Shown: piece after piece, positions 1 through 8,666 of the stretch
How positions within the stretch are numbered: the first letter of the stretch is position 1
Layout of the letters: every line of letters starts with the position of its first letter
Source: CAADGY01 sp035714225
GTDB lineage: Bacteria > Acidobacteriota > Terriglobia > Bryobacterales > Bryobacteraceae
Direction of reading: 5' to 3'
Length of the DNA stretch: 46,465 nt
NCBI GenBank assembly: GCA_035714225.1
Contig: DASTMK010000583.1
Location: forward strand, 1-46,465
Notes under the pieces: generated by a model
What the model was told of the DNA's origin: nothing
The model's input: the letters and a program-made list of their open reading frames with translations, nothing else
The model's database searches: none
Position numbers and translations under genes: made by a program

Positions 1-1302
1 GAAGTATCCGGGTTCCAAAAGATGCTGTTTCATCACCTCATCGTTCAAGGTAATGCCCAGCCCCGGTCCTTCGGGTACTTTTGCAAATCCGCGGTTCACA
101 ATCGGTTTTTCAATGCCTTGCACCAGGTCTTCCCACCAGGGAACATCTACCGAGTGATGCTCCAGAGCGACAAAGTTCTCGGTTGCCGCGGCGCAGTGCA
201 GGTTCGCCATGAAAGAAACGGGAGTCCCCGCAAAATGCATTGCCATCGCGACGCCGTATTCCTGTGCGCCGTCTCCAATCTTTTTGGTTTCGAGAATGCC
301 GCCGGATGTCGCCAGGTCCGGATGGATCATGTCCACGGCGTGCTTCCTGCATAATTCGAAGAACGGCTCCTTCAGGTAGATGTCCTCTCCTGTCAGAATC
401 GGGATGTCCACCGCATCCGTGATCTGCTTCATCAGTTCCGTGTGTTGCCACGGGATCATGTCCTCAAGCCAGGCCAGGTTGTACTTTTCGAGCGCCTTGC
501 CCAAGCGGATACACGAATTCACCCCGATATGCCCGAAATGGTCGGCGGACAAAGGAACTTCCATCCCAATAACATCGCGTATTCCGCCGGCATAATCCGC
601 CATCATTCCGATTCCTTTGTCGGTCAGCTCGATTCCGGTGAACATGTGCTGGGTATTATTCATTTCGCGCAGGGTCGATCCGACGGGGCGTGTCAGCGCG
701 CCGGGAACCTTCTCCACCAGGTTGGCGCCCAGATCCATCTTCAGGAAAGTGAAACCCTGCTCCATCCGCTTTTTCATGCGCTCCCCGTACACTTTGGGAT
801 CATGGGACGAAGTGGTGTCGGCGTAGCACCGGATGCGGTCGCGGAACTTGCCGCCGAGCATCTGATATACGGGGACGTTATAGGCCTTACCGGCCAGGTC
901 CCACAGAGCCATCTCCACGCCGCAGACTCCGCCTCCCTGGCGGGCATGTCCGCCGAATTGCTTGATCTTGCGGAAGACCTTATCCACGTTGCAGGGGTTT
1001 TCTCCAAGCAGCCGGCTCTTCAACATCAGCGCGTACGTTTTGCTTGCCCCGTCCCGCACCTCGCCCAATCCCGATATGCCCTGATTCGTATCGATGCGAA
1101 TGACGGGACAGGTCATCGGAGCGCGCGCCACCACGGCAACGCGCAGGTCGGTGATCTTCAACTCGGACGGTTTGGAACGCGTGTTCACGTGCTGTGTGGC
1201 GGCGTCCAGGGTATCGTCGGCCCAAAAGGCGGTTCCAAGTGCTCCGCCGGCCGCGGTCAGAAACGAACGGCGCCCGGTGAGTTTTTGGAGTGTTGATTTC
1301 AT
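1..1302 (-). CDS. Tat-exported mandelate racemase / galactonate dehydratase-type enolase-superfamily enzyme (3' end cut)
   Basis: Reading the minus strand from ATG at 1302 gives 434 codons open to the window edge. The last residues visible, EPGYF, are typical of the very C-terminus of this family, so only a few residues are probably missing. The N-terminus carries a twin-arginine signal (RRSFLTAAGG). Enolase-superfamily features follow: KMDLG in the third barrel strand, LEDMIPW and LTGEDIY holding acidic metal ligands, and MAMHFAGTPV with a candidate catalytic histidine. The family abstracts a proton alpha to a carboxylate, usually dehydrating sugar acids such as galactonate; the actual substrate cannot be read here. 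Tat export would place it in the periplasm, which is unusual for a family normally found in the cytoplasm. It is divergent from the sugar isomerase at 1412, 109 bases away. Confidence 0.88.
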   Translation of the reverse strand, partial: MKSTLQKLTGRRSFLTAAGGALGTAFWADDTLDAATQHVNTRSKPSELKITDLRVAVVARAPMTCPVIRIDTNQGISGLGEVRDGASKTYALMLKSRLLGENPCNVDKVFRKIKQFGGHARQGGGVCGVEMALWDLAGKAYNVPVYQMLGGKFRDRIRCYADTTSSHDPKVYGERMKKRMEQGFTFLKMDLGANLVEKVPGALTRPVGSTLREMNNTQHMFTGIELTDKGIGMMADYAGGIRDVIGMEVPLSADHFGHIGVNSCIRLGKALEKYNLAWLEDMIPWQHTELMKQITDAVDIPILTGEDIYLKEPFFELCRKHAVDMIHPDLATSGGILETKKIGDGAQEYGVAMAMHFAGTPVSFMANLHCAAATENFVALEHHSVDVPWWEDLVQGIEKPIVNRGFAKVPEGPGLGITLNDEVMKQHLLEPGYF

Positions 1303-1411
1303 CTCACGCTCCCGAAGCGGCTATTCTATACAACTTTCCAGGCTCGCGCCCGGTACGCGTGATATTCTGACAGGTGCATTCCGCACTACTTACAACAAGG
1401 AGAAACAGATC

Positions 1412-2386
1412 GTGAGAGTTGGAGTGTTCACTGCGCTGCTGTCGCAGTTCTCGCTCGATCAGGTGATCGAGAAGATCAAGAACCTCGGGATCGACACCGT
1501 CGAACTCGGCACCGGCAACTACCCGGGCGATCCCCATTGCAAGCTGTCCATGTTGGACAACGACGTCGAACTCAAAACTTTCAAACAGAAGTTGAGCGAC
1601 AACGGCATCTCCATCAGCGCCCTGAGCTGTCATGGCGAGCCGTTGCACCCGAATGCCGAAATTCGAAATAAGAACCGGGAAACACAGCGGAAAACTATCC
1701 TTTTAGCGGAAAAACTCGGTGTGCCGGTTGTTATCGATTTTTCCGGCTGCCCGGGAGATAGCGACGACTCGAAATATCCGAATTGGGTGACATCGCCCTG
1801 GCCTCCGCATTATCAGGAACTACTCCAATGGCAGTGGGAAAAACAGGCGGCTCCATTCTGGACGGAACGAACGAAATTCGCCGCCGATCACGGCGTGAAA
1901 ATCGCCATTGAGATGCACCCCGGATTCCTCGTCTACAGCCCTGAGACGATGTTGAAGCTACGGGCCATCGCCGGTCCGAACATCGGCTGCAACTACGATC
2001 CCAGCCACATGTTCTGGCAGAACATCGACCCGATTGCCGCCATCCGCGTTCTGGGCGATTCTATCTTCCACGTCCACGCCAAGGACACGCAAATCTATCA
2101 TCGCAATCTGCCCGTCAGCGGCGTACTCGATATGAAACTCTACACCGACGAACGCAACCGGGCGTGGATCTTTCGCACCTGCGGCTACGGCCACGGAGCC
2201 GAATGGTGGCGCGAATTCGTCTCCACGTTGCGGATGTTCGGCTACGATTACGCGCTTTCGATCGAGCACGAGGATAGCCTGATGTCGCCCAATGAGGGGC
2301 TGACCAAAGCCGCGGCTTTTCTCAACGACATCGTGATTCGCGAAGACACCACGGCGCCCTGGTGGGTGTCGAACGTGAGCGCCTGA
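1412..2386 (+). CDS. sugar phosphate isomerase/epimerase (AP-endonuclease-2-like TIM barrel)
   Basis: The frame is open from 1094, but the family N-terminus begins at GTG 1412 (MRVGVFTALLSQFSLDQVI), preceded by AAGGAG at 1397-1402; this gives 324 aa. The protein is an (alpha/beta)8 barrel of the xylose-isomerase-like superfamily. Likely metal ligands lie at strand ends: IEMHPGF, CNYDPSHMFW, FHVHAKD and SIEHEDS. Members interconvert keto and aldo sugars or epimerise them. No signal peptide is seen, so it should be cytoplasmic. It is divergent from the exported dehydratase, which suggests a shared sugar or sugar-acid catabolic unit; the substrate is not deducible. Confidence 0.85.
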   Translation: MRVGVFTALLSQFSLDQVIEKIKNLGIDTVELGTGNYPGDPHCKLSMLDNDVELKTFKQKLSDNGISISALSCHGEPLHPNAEIRNKNRETQRKTILLAEKLGVPVVIDFSGCPGDSDDSKYPNWVTSPWPPHYQELLQWQWEKQAAPFWTERTKFAADHGVKIAIEMHPGFLVYSPETMLKLRAIAGPNIGCNYDPSHMFWQNIDPIAAIRVLGDSIFHVHAKDTQIYHRNLPVSGVLDMKLYTDERNRAWIFRTCGYGHGAEWWREFVSTLRMFGYDYALSIEHEDSLMSPNEGLTKAAAFLNDIVIREDTTAPWWVSNVSA

Positions 2387-2525
2387 CGTCACACCGGGAG
2401 GTCGCCACGCTGTATACGGCTGGCCTCCTTCCGAGCATCCCCCGTTTATGGTAGCAGCGCTTACCCTCAAAAGTGGGGACGCTTCAATTTTCAGTGGTTT
2501 TGTTTGATAATTTAAGTCAAGTTCC

Positions 2526-2555
2526 TTGCTTGTACCCGCATCTTATGGGTTAATA
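2526..2555 (+). promoter_or_regulatory. candidate sigma-70 promoter of the HTH gene
   Basis: TTGCTT at 2526-2531 and TTAATA at 2550-2555 are separated by 18 bases in a locally AT-rich stretch, about 70 bases before the ATG at 2623. The rest of the 236-base gap (2387-2622) holds only an imperfect GGAGG...CCTCC inverted repeat just after the isomerase gene, with no T-run. Confidence 0.4.
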
Positions 2556-2622
2556 TGGAGCTTACTTGTTCTGCGCCGCGTATCGGTTATGGATACGCGC
2601 AGTTCGCCTTATTGGAGTTCGA

Positions 2623-2979
2623 ATGGCATCTGATCAGCGCACCGCCAATAATAAACTTGCACCCCAACTGAATCTCGCTTTACTTCGCGAGAAGAAGAAA
2701 ATCTCTTTACGCGACATTGAGGATGAGACGAAAATCAGTATACGTTTCCTCAAAGCGATTGAAGACGAAGAATTCAACCAGTTGCCGGGTGGGATCTTCT
2801 CAACAAGCTACATTCGCCAGTACGCCGCCATCGTGGGGCATGACGAGACCGAGCTGATCGAGCACTATCGGACAAAGATGGGTCTTAATGAGCCGGAGGA
2901 GTCTCAAGGCCCGGGGCGCAAGGGAAAACGGCAACAGGAGAAAGTCTCTCGGGCTTTTGCGTTTCCTCCGTTTTCCTGA
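2623..2979 (+). CDS. RodZ-like helix-turn-helix protein (HTH_25), without membrane part
   Basis: The ATG at 2623 has GGAG at 2613-2616; an upstream in-frame start at 2566 has no ribosome site. The 118-aa product matches the cytoplasmic HTH domain of RodZ-type proteins (about residues 14-85: LREKKKISLRDIEDETKIS, then YIRQYAAIVGHD). In RodZ this domain is followed by a membrane helix and a periplasmic domain; here the frame ends after a basic, Gln/Lys-rich tail. The next gene starts inside this one in the +1 frame and supplies a hydrophobic segment almost immediately. It may therefore be a stand-alone small HTH protein or one half of a frame-shifted fusion. DNA binding or a cell-shape role is inferred from the family only. 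Confidence 0.75.
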   Translation: MASDQRTANNKLAPQLNLALLREKKKISLRDIEDETKISIRFLKAIEDEEFNQLPGGIFSTSYIRQYAAIVGHDETELIEHYRTKMGLNEPEESQGPGRKGKRQQEKVSRAFAFPPFS

Positions 2980-4459
2980 TCGCGCGGCGCTTTTCGTTCT
3001 GGCGTGTCTTGTGGGGGCGTGTTGTGCCTCTGGGGCGAGCATCGAAGGCACCGTTGTTGAAAACAGCGCCGGCAAGCCGATCGCCCGCACACGTGTCACG
3101 CTGGAGGGCACTGGGTCGACGAGCGGAGGCGCAACCGTATTATCGAGTTCTTCCGGCCAGTTCGCATTCCGTTCCCTTTCCGCTGGTACCTACCTGCTGC
3201 GCGCCGAAAGGGCCGGATTTGCCGTCACCCGCTACGGACAGCGGCGCTGGAATGCGCCGGGAACCCCCATTGTGCTGGATGCCGAAACACAGCACATCGT
3301 TCAGATACGTCTGCGCAAACTCGGCGCCGTAACCGGCGAGATCGGCGACGAGAACCAGTTAGGGCTTCCCGGTGTGACAGTCCATGCCTACCGGGCTGCC
3401 TCCAAGCTCACCCTCGCTGGTAGCGGCGTCACCGATGACCGCGGCATTTATCGCATTTCGAACCTGGAGCCGGGAAAGTACCTGATCCGCTCGGCCGCCC
3501 GCCTGCTCGAAGATCAGCAGGGCTTGCTTCCCACCTTTTTCGGGCAGACGGCGAGTGCCGGCGAAGCGCGTCCCGTGATCGTACAGCTCGAGCAGGACAC
3601 TACCGGAGTGAACATCCAGCCCCTGCCGGGGCGGCTTGCATCGCTTCAGGGAACCGTGGCCAGCCCGGCGGCCGTTTTCATCTCTTTGTACGGCGATACC
3701 GGGGTCTTGCGGAAGCAGGTGCCTCCCGGCGGAGAGTTCCATTTCGATCAGCTCGCTCCCGGACCTTACAGTCTGCTCGCCCAGGCGGGAGACCGCTCCG
3801 CACCGCTGTCGTCCTTCCAAAAGATTTGGATCGGTGGGGAATCCCAGCGGGTAACCGTCGAGTTGGCGCCGTCTCCCCGATTAATCCTGCGCTGCGAGAA
3901 CAGGAACGGCAACCCGCTCCAGCACAAGGCCGTGTCGATCTTTCTGCGGCGCCGGGACCTGAAGGACTCCACCACGGACCGGGCCGTATGCGGCGACGTA
4001 CTGCCTCTTACTCCCGGCACTTGGGAGGTGGCGGCATCGGCGCCGCCGGACATTTATGTCTCCGGGCTGCGAGGAGCCCGCATCTCCCCGTTCGCGCACG
4101 AATTCGACATGGTGTCCGGCCGGAATACGGAGGTGGTGATCCTCTTTTCTTCGGACCCGGGCTCTCTGCGAGGTACGGTGTCGACCCGGGACGGCGCTCC
4201 CGCGATTGGCGCACCTGTCTATTTCAACCCCGTGGACAGCGATCTGCGCAGCCGGCTCGGCGGCCTGCGCACCACCCGAACCGGCGCAAGCGGGAAGTTT
4301 TGGCTCAACGGCTTTCCACCCGGCCGGTATGAGGTCCTCAGCACGTTCTCGCCGGTCGACGGCGAATCGGAAGACTGGAAACCGGGACGCGGCAAGCTTG
4401 TCACACTGGGAGAGGGCGGCGATATGACCGTCGAGATCGTTCTCGAAGACCTGGAGTGA
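2888..4459 (+). CDS. secreted protein with carboxypeptidase-regulatory-like (Ig-fold) repeats
   Basis: The 523-aa product has a hydrophobic signal segment (residues about 33-48, ALFVLACLVGACC) and then a CarboxypepD_reg domain (IEGTVVENSAGKPIARTRV ... LRAERAGF). Further beta-sandwich repeats follow: GVTDDRGIYRISNLEPGKY, FHFDQLAPGPYSL and KFWLNGFPPGRYEVL. Such prealbumin-like folds are abundant in secreted acidobacterial proteins and have no enzymatic role by themselves. The ATG at 2888 lies inside the HTH gene (92-base overlap) and gives a long basic N-terminus. TTG at 2957 would give a more normal signal peptide (MRFLRFPDRAALF), but the AGGAG at 2936-2940 is too far away (16 bases), so the start is uncertain. 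VGAC could serve as a weak lipobox. Confidence 0.8.
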   Translation: MSRRSLKARGARENGNRRKSLGLLRFLRFPDRAALFVLACLVGACCASGASIEGTVVENSAGKPIARTRVTLEGTGSTSGGATVLSSSSGQFAFRSLSAGTYLLRAERAGFAVTRYGQRRWNAPGTPIVLDAETQHIVQIRLRKLGAVTGEIGDENQLGLPGVTVHAYRAASKLTLAGSGVTDDRGIYRISNLEPGKYLIRSAARLLEDQQGLLPTFFGQTASAGEARPVIVQLEQDTTGVNIQPLPGRLASLQGTVASPAAVFISLYGDTGVLRKQVPPGGEFHFDQLAPGPYSLLAQAGDRSAPLSSFQKIWIGGESQRVTVELAPSPRLILRCENRNGNPLQHKAVSIFLRRRDLKDSTTDRAVCGDVLPLTPGTWEVAASAPPDIYVSGLRGARISPFAHEFDMVSGRNTEVVILFSSDPGSLRGTVSTRDGAPAIGAPVYFNPVDSDLRSRLGGLRTTRTGASGKFWLNGFPPGRYEVLSTFSPVDGESEDWKPGRGKLVTLGEGGDMTVEIVLEDLE

Positions 4460-4479
4460 AAATAATTGAGCGCGGGAGC

Positions 4480-4507
4480 TAATGGATACCTGCCCTCATG
4501 CCGATGA
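4480..4507 (+). promoter_or_regulatory. possible sigma-28 (FliA-type) promoter before flgM
   Basis: TAAT at 4480-4483 is followed after 16 bases by GCCGATGA at 4500-4507, one mismatch from the FliA -10 consensus GCCGATAA. The consensus spacer is 15. It lies about 50 bases before the flgM ATG. FlgM operons are often FliA-dependent, which makes the match meaningful, but the -35 match is weak. Confidence 0.3.
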
Positions 4508-4555
4508 GATAGCGAGAGAGGAACAAACCCGCTGAAGGCGGGCCTCGAACAACGC

Positions 4556-4855
4556 ATGAAAATACATGATCCAAACGGATACGGAACCGGCATTCATGGC
4601 CCGGGTGGGCCGTCAGGGGCCGATGCTGTTGGCAGGGGCACCAGCGCACGAGGCTCCAGACAAACCGGCTTACGGAATGACCAGGTAGAGATCTCCAATC
4701 TGGCTGGACATCTCAGCGCACTGACCTCCGACTCGCCGGAACGGCTCAGCCGGATAGAGAAACTGTCCGCCGATTTCCAGGCGGGCCGGTATCAGGTGGA
4801 TGCAGCGGTTATCAGCCGCGCCATGGTTGAGGACGGCTTGGGAGCGCGTTCCTGA
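4556..4855 (+). CDS. flgM: anti-sigma-28 factor FlgM
   Basis: The 99-aa product has a Gly/Ser-rich N-terminus and a C-terminal FlgM domain (residues about 44-95): ISNLAGHLSALTSD, RLSRIEKLSADFQAGRYQVD and AVISRAMVED. FlgM holds the flagellar sigma factor FliA inactive until the hook is finished, then is exported through the flagellar channel. The long unstructured N-terminal half fits an export substrate. It heads a flgM-flgN-flgK-flgL operon, and its stop codon overlaps the next start (TGATG at 4853-4857). Confidence 0.9.
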   Translation: MKIHDPNGYGTGIHGPGGPSGADAVGRGTSARGSRQTGLRNDQVEISNLAGHLSALTSDSPERLSRIEKLSADFQAGRYQVDAAVISRAMVEDGLGARS

Positions 4856-5214
4856 TGTCCGGGACTGCCGCGCTGGAGCGTGTTCGACGGGCCAGAGATC
4901 TCGTTGCCACGCTACAGTCTGAGCTTTCGAGTGGCGGCGTTCAAGCTTTGATGATGAGCCCGGACCGGCTGGAGCGGGCGCTGGCTTCTCTGGAGCCGGT
5001 GAGCTCGGCCCCGGCGGTGGAGACTGGCGAACAGGACGTGCTTCTGGCCGATCTCAATGCTTTCCGGCAGGACCTGGCGCGGGTCCGTTCTCTGTTGGTA
5101 CAGGCCGCCGGTTTCTATATAGGCTGCGAGCCGTCCGCGGAGCAGGAGGCGGGCTACGGGCCGCAGGCAGGACTCCTCTCTCCGGATGCGTCGCGGGTGA
5201 TGGTAACGGGCTGA
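4855..5214 (+). CDS. FlgN-like flagellar export chaperone
   Basis: This 119-aa, mostly helical protein lies between flgM and flgK, the position of the FlgN chaperone in many genomes. Its two helical blocks (residues about 5-50 and 65-95, LNAFRQDLARVRSLLVQAAGFY) are compatible with FlgN, which delivers FlgK and FlgL to the export apparatus. Sequence similarity is too weak for a call without context. It starts on the base that ends flgM and is followed by flgK after two bases, so translation is probably coupled. Confidence 0.6.
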   Translation: MSGTAALERVRRARDLVATLQSELSSGGVQALMMSPDRLERALASLEPVSSAPAVETGEQDVLLADLNAFRQDLARVRSLLVQAAGFYIGCEPSAEQEAGYGPQAGLLSPDASRVMVTG

Positions 5215-5216
5215 CA

Positions 5217-6599
5217 ATGGGCAATTTCTTTTCTTCTCTGTCTTCGGTCGCGGCAGGCATGCGCGTGTATGAACGTGCGCTCAACACGATTCAGAACAAC
5301 GTTTCGAACGCTTCCACCCCGGGATACGTCCGGCAGAGATTGACGATGGTCGCCCTTCCGTTCTCGCAAGAGGGCGCACAGACGGGTGGTCTTGCCGCCG
5401 GTCCGATCCTGAGTGCCCGTGACGAGTATGCCGAGCGGAGCGTAAGAAATCAGCAGGAAGGCTACGGGTATCATTCGCAGCTAGCGACCGACCTGGCGCG
5501 CATCGAGCCCGTTTTCACGGTGGCGGAAAACGCCGGTATCCCCGGCGCGCTCAGCAAATTTTTCCAGAGCTTTTCGGTTTTGAGTGTCTCGCCCAACGAT
5601 CCTGCTAACCGGCAGGTGGTGATCGATCGTGCGCAGGACGTGGCAACCGCCTTCAATCAGACGGCAATCGCACTCGTGAATGCCGGTCAAAACGCAAACC
5701 GGCAGATCGATTCCGTCATCGACAGGATCAACTCGATCGCCGGCACGATCCAGGAGATCAACCTGGAGCGCCGCCAGAACTTTCGGGACCGCGGCGATGC
5801 CGGCCTGGATGCGCGCCTGCACGTTGCGCTGGAAGAGTTGTCCGAGCTGGTGAACTATTCGGCCCTGCCGCAAGAGGACGGCTCCATCACGGTGCTGATC
5901 GGAGGGCAGACCCCGCTGGTCATCGGTGACCGGCTGTATGAACTTCATGCCGATGTGTCAGGCACCAGTGAGGCACAAATTCTCAATCCGGACGGCAAGA
6001 ACATCACCGACCAACTCACCAGCGGGCGGCTTGGCGCTCTGCTCGAATTCCGGAATACCGTGATCCCATCGCTGGTGGACGATGTGAACCGTTTTGCCGC
6101 GTCGGTAGCCGGCAATGTCAACACCGTTCTTTCACAGGGTGTGGATGCCTCCGGGCAGCCTCCGGCATTGGACCTTTTCTCGCTGGATGCCGCGGCCGGG
6201 GCGGCCTTGACGCTGCGTGTGGATCCCGCATATAGCGGCGATGACATTGCCGCGTCGCTCCCGCCGCCCGCCCCTCCAGGAGGGAATGGCAACCTGCTGG
6301 AGCTGGCGGCCTTGCCTAATTCGAAGCAATTCGCCGAACTCGACAATTTTACTTTCGCCGAATTCTACGGCAAGCTGGCGGGGCATGTGGGCCGCAGTTT
6401 GTCGAACGCGCGGGAAAACCAGAACACACAGTCGTTGCTTCTCACGCAGGCACGGGCGTTGAGAAGCGAAGTCTCGTCGGTTTCTCTCGACGAAGAAGCG
6501 GTCACGCTGATCCAGCTTCAGCGCGGCTACCAGGCCTCTGCGCAAATGGTAAGGACGCTGGACGAGCTGACCGAAACCGTTATCGGAATGATGCGATGA
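5217..6599 (+). CDS. flgK: flagellar hook-associated protein 1 FlgK
   Basis: The 460-aa product has the conserved N-terminal D0 signature (ALNTIQNNVSNASTPGYVRQ, residues about 21-40) and the C-terminal D0 helix (SLDEEAVTLIQLQRGYQASA and the following 20 residues). FlgK forms the first ring of the hook-filament junction and is exported without a cleaved signal. It is shorter than enterobacterial FlgK (about 547 aa), the difference being in the variable middle. It follows the FlgN-like gene by two bases and precedes flgL by 20. Confidence 0.95.
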   Translation: MGNFFSSLSSVAAGMRVYERALNTIQNNVSNASTPGYVRQRLTMVALPFSQEGAQTGGLAAGPILSARDEYAERSVRNQQEGYGYHSQLATDLARIEPVFTVAENAGIPGALSKFFQSFSVLSVSPNDPANRQVVIDRAQDVATAFNQTAIALVNAGQNANRQIDSVIDRINSIAGTIQEINLERRQNFRDRGDAGLDARLHVALEELSELVNYSALPQEDGSITVLIGGQTPLVIGDRLYELHADVSGTSEAQILNPDGKNITDQLTSGRLGALLEFRNTVIPSLVDDVNRFAASVAGNVNTVLSQGVDASGQPPALDLFSLDAAAGAALTLRVDPAYSGDDIAASLPPPAPPGGNGNLLELAALPNSKQFAELDNFTFAEFYGKLAGHVGRSLSNARENQNTQSLLLTQARALRSEVSSVSLDEEAVTLIQLQRGYQASAQMVRTLDELTETVIGMMR

Positions 6600-6619
6600 G
6601 CTTCGGTAGGAGACTATAG

Positions 6620-7522
6620 ATGATCCGTTCCCTCAGTCCCGCGGATGATAATTTCCTGCGGGCTCTTTCCCTCATTCAGGCGCGCGCAGAGCGTGCACAA
6701 CGGCAGCTCGCAACCGGCCTCAAGATCACGCAAGCTTCCGATGACCCTGACCAGCTATCCAACCTGATGCAAGCCCGCTTCGAAATCGAGCAGCTTGGTC
6801 AAATCGGGATGAATCTGGCCCGGGTGAAAGTTGAAGTGGACACCGGGGAACAGGCGCTACAGTCCGCTGTCAAACTCATTGATCGGGCGATCGTGCTGGG
6901 ATTGCAGGGCGCGGGGGGAACCGCCACGGATCAGACTCGCAGCACCCTCGCTATTGAAGTCGAAGGAATTCTGGAGCAAATCACGAACCTGGCGAACTCC
7001 AAAGTGGAGGGCCGCTACATTTTCAGTGGCGATAGCGATAGCACTGCCGCATTTTCGTACGATCCCTCCGACCCCGATAACCCGGTCGGCAGCTACCAGG
7101 GAACGGAAGCCACCCGCCGGTTGCTGCATCCGGCTGGAACAACGTTTTCGGTTTCCCAAACTGCCGGGGAGATATTTAATCCGTCCGGTAACAGCGTTCT
7201 AAATGCGCTCAACGAGTTGAGGATCGGCCTCCGCGACAACGATATCGCCCGCATTGACGCGGGAGCCGCCGAATTGCGTGGCGCCTCGACTCACGTAAAC
7301 CGCAGCCTGGCCTTCTACGGTTCGGTGCAAAACCGGGTTTCGGATGGAATCGAGTACGTCAACAAAATGGAACTGCGGCTACAAGCCGAGGTCGCAGGGA
7401 TACAGGAAGCCGATATCACCGAGGCGATCCTGGAATTCCAGCAGGCGGCATTCCATCAACAGGCGGCGCTCAGCTCAAAGGGCAGTCTTCCGAAGACAAG
7501 CCTGTTCGATTATCTCGGTTAA
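6620..7522 (+). CDS. flgL: flagellar hook-associated protein 3 FlgL
   Basis: The 300-aa, flagellin-like protein begins MIRSLSPADDNFLRALS with the typical N-terminal helix (RAQRQLATGLKITQASDDPD), has NSKVEGRYIFSGDSDST in the middle, and ends with a flagellin-type C-terminal helix (ADITEAILEFQQAAFHQQAA). FlgL is the second junction protein between hook and filament. TAGGAG at 6607-6612 precedes the ATG. It is the last gene of the operon and converges on the gene at 7544 with 21 bases between. Confidence 0.93.
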   Translation: MIRSLSPADDNFLRALSLIQARAERAQRQLATGLKITQASDDPDQLSNLMQARFEIEQLGQIGMNLARVKVEVDTGEQALQSAVKLIDRAIVLGLQGAGGTATDQTRSTLAIEVEGILEQITNLANSKVEGRYIFSGDSDSTAAFSYDPSDPDNPVGSYQGTEATRRLLHPAGTTFSVSQTAGEIFNPSGNSVLNALNELRIGLRDNDIARIDAGAAELRGASTHVNRSLAFYGSVQNRVSDGIEYVNKMELRLQAEVAGIQEADITEAILEFQQAAFHQQAALSSKGSLPKTSLFDYLG

Positions 7523-7543
7523 ATCGCAGCGCAAGCCGGAGAC

Positions 7544-8392
7544 TCAGGTCTTCCGCGATTTCTTGAGAGTATCGCCGATCTTAGACTTCAGCTCTTTGCT
7601 CTCCTTCGACTCCGGGACTTCCTTCAAAGCGTCCATTGCCAGGTTGCAAAACGTATTGACGCGGTCGGGCTGATCCCGCTTCCGCGGGGTGTACAATTCG
7701 GCCTCCCGGTATAGTGAATCCGCGATTGCCAGCATAAACTGCGCCCGCGGCACTTTCACCTGACCGCTTTTGAACACTTCCAGCGCCTTGGCTGAGTCCC
7801 CGGGAGCGCCGACAGTTCGGCAGGTGGCCATCAGGACGCCGCGTTCCACCGCGCGGCGCTGTGCAGTCTCCACCTCATCGGTCGCCATCAGAATTCCGGT
7901 GCTCGCTTTGGTCAATTGCATGACAGGCGCCGCGCTGCCAGTCGGGAAACCATAATCCAGCCAAATCTCGGTATCCTTGTTCTTCTTTTGGAAGTCCAGA
8001 AAGGTCTCCGCCTTTTGAAGAGCCAGGCGGTCCGCTTCGTTGCGGAAGTCGGAAGTGTACTTCCGGAAGGGAACCGGGTTAGCTTTGTTGGCCCGTGCGC
8101 CGTTCTCAAAGCTGTCCGCCAGTTCCATGTGGCTTGCTGTCATTCCGGTCAGAAGCACAAGCCGCCACGCCTGGGCGCGGCTCGTATACTCGTTATCCGT
8201 TTTGAGCAACTGGTCGAGATGGTCGTTCGTCTTCCGGTAATCACCGGCCGCGAACCGCTCCTGAGCTGCCTGCCAGTAAAAGGCGGGTGTGCCCTTCTCC
8301 GGGGCACCGGGCCCGGACGAGCAGGAATGGTGAAAAAAAATCGCCAGAAGGAACACTGGCAGGTAAAAAGCGAGTCGCCATTTGGGACACAT
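7544..8392 (-). CDS. envelope protein with signal peptide and TPR-like helices, function unknown
   Basis: The 282-aa product begins with a hydrophobic signal segment (LAFYLPVFLLAIFFHHSC). The Cys could be lipidated, but the residues before it (HHS) do not fit a lipobox well. The mature part resembles tetratricopeptide helices (AFYWQAAQERFAAGDYRKTN), and the C-terminus is Lys/Ser/Glu-rich. I do not recognise a named family. It runs opposite to the flagellar operon and is divergent from the bactofilin gene, so a cell-envelope role is plausible but unproven. Confidence 0.7.
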   Translation of the reverse strand: MCPKWRLAFYLPVFLLAIFFHHSCSSGPGAPEKGTPAFYWQAAQERFAAGDYRKTNDHLDQLLKTDNEYTSRAQAWRLVLLTGMTASHMELADSFENGARANKANPVPFRKYTSDFRNEADRLALQKAETFLDFQKKNKDTEIWLDYGFPTGSAAPVMQLTKASTGILMATDEVETAQRRAVERGVLMATCRTVGAPGDSAKALEVFKSGQVKVPRAQFMLAIADSLYREAELYTPRKRDQPDRVNTFCNLAMDALKEVPESKESKELKSKIGDTLKKSRKT

Positions 8393-8573
8393 TTGTCTGG
8401 TCTCCTAAGCGGAATTGGATATCACAAAGCTGCCTTCGGCGCAAGTGCCACTGTCTCCGCTCGTCCGCCGTCCCTTCCTGCTTCAGGAACCGGGGGATGG
8501 GCTTCTCCGGGTTTCAGAACAAAATCATGGTGCGGATGGCTTGTTTTATGTTAGACCTGATAGTACTGGAGCA

Positions 8574-8602
8574 TTGCCTTTTCCTTTAGGCTTATCTAGT
8601 AT
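8574..8602 (+). promoter_or_regulatory. candidate promoter of the bactofilin gene
   Basis: TTGCCT at 8574-8579 and TAGTAT at 8597-8602 are separated by 17 bases, 64 bases before the ATG at 8667. The rest of the 274-base divergent gap (8393-8666) shows no other clear signal. Confidence 0.4.
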
Positions 8603-8666
8603 GAAAGATCGAAGCAAACACTGGTGAAGTTGCCAACTTACTACCGGGGAAGGAGTTCTTCCAGAG

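Noticed and set aside
442..1296. A 284-codon plus-strand frame at the left end
   Set aside because: It is antisense to the enolase-superfamily enzyme, which has a signal peptide and full motif set.
2387..2440. GGAGG...CCTCC inverted repeat as a terminator
   Set aside because: The stem is imperfect and there is no T-run after it.
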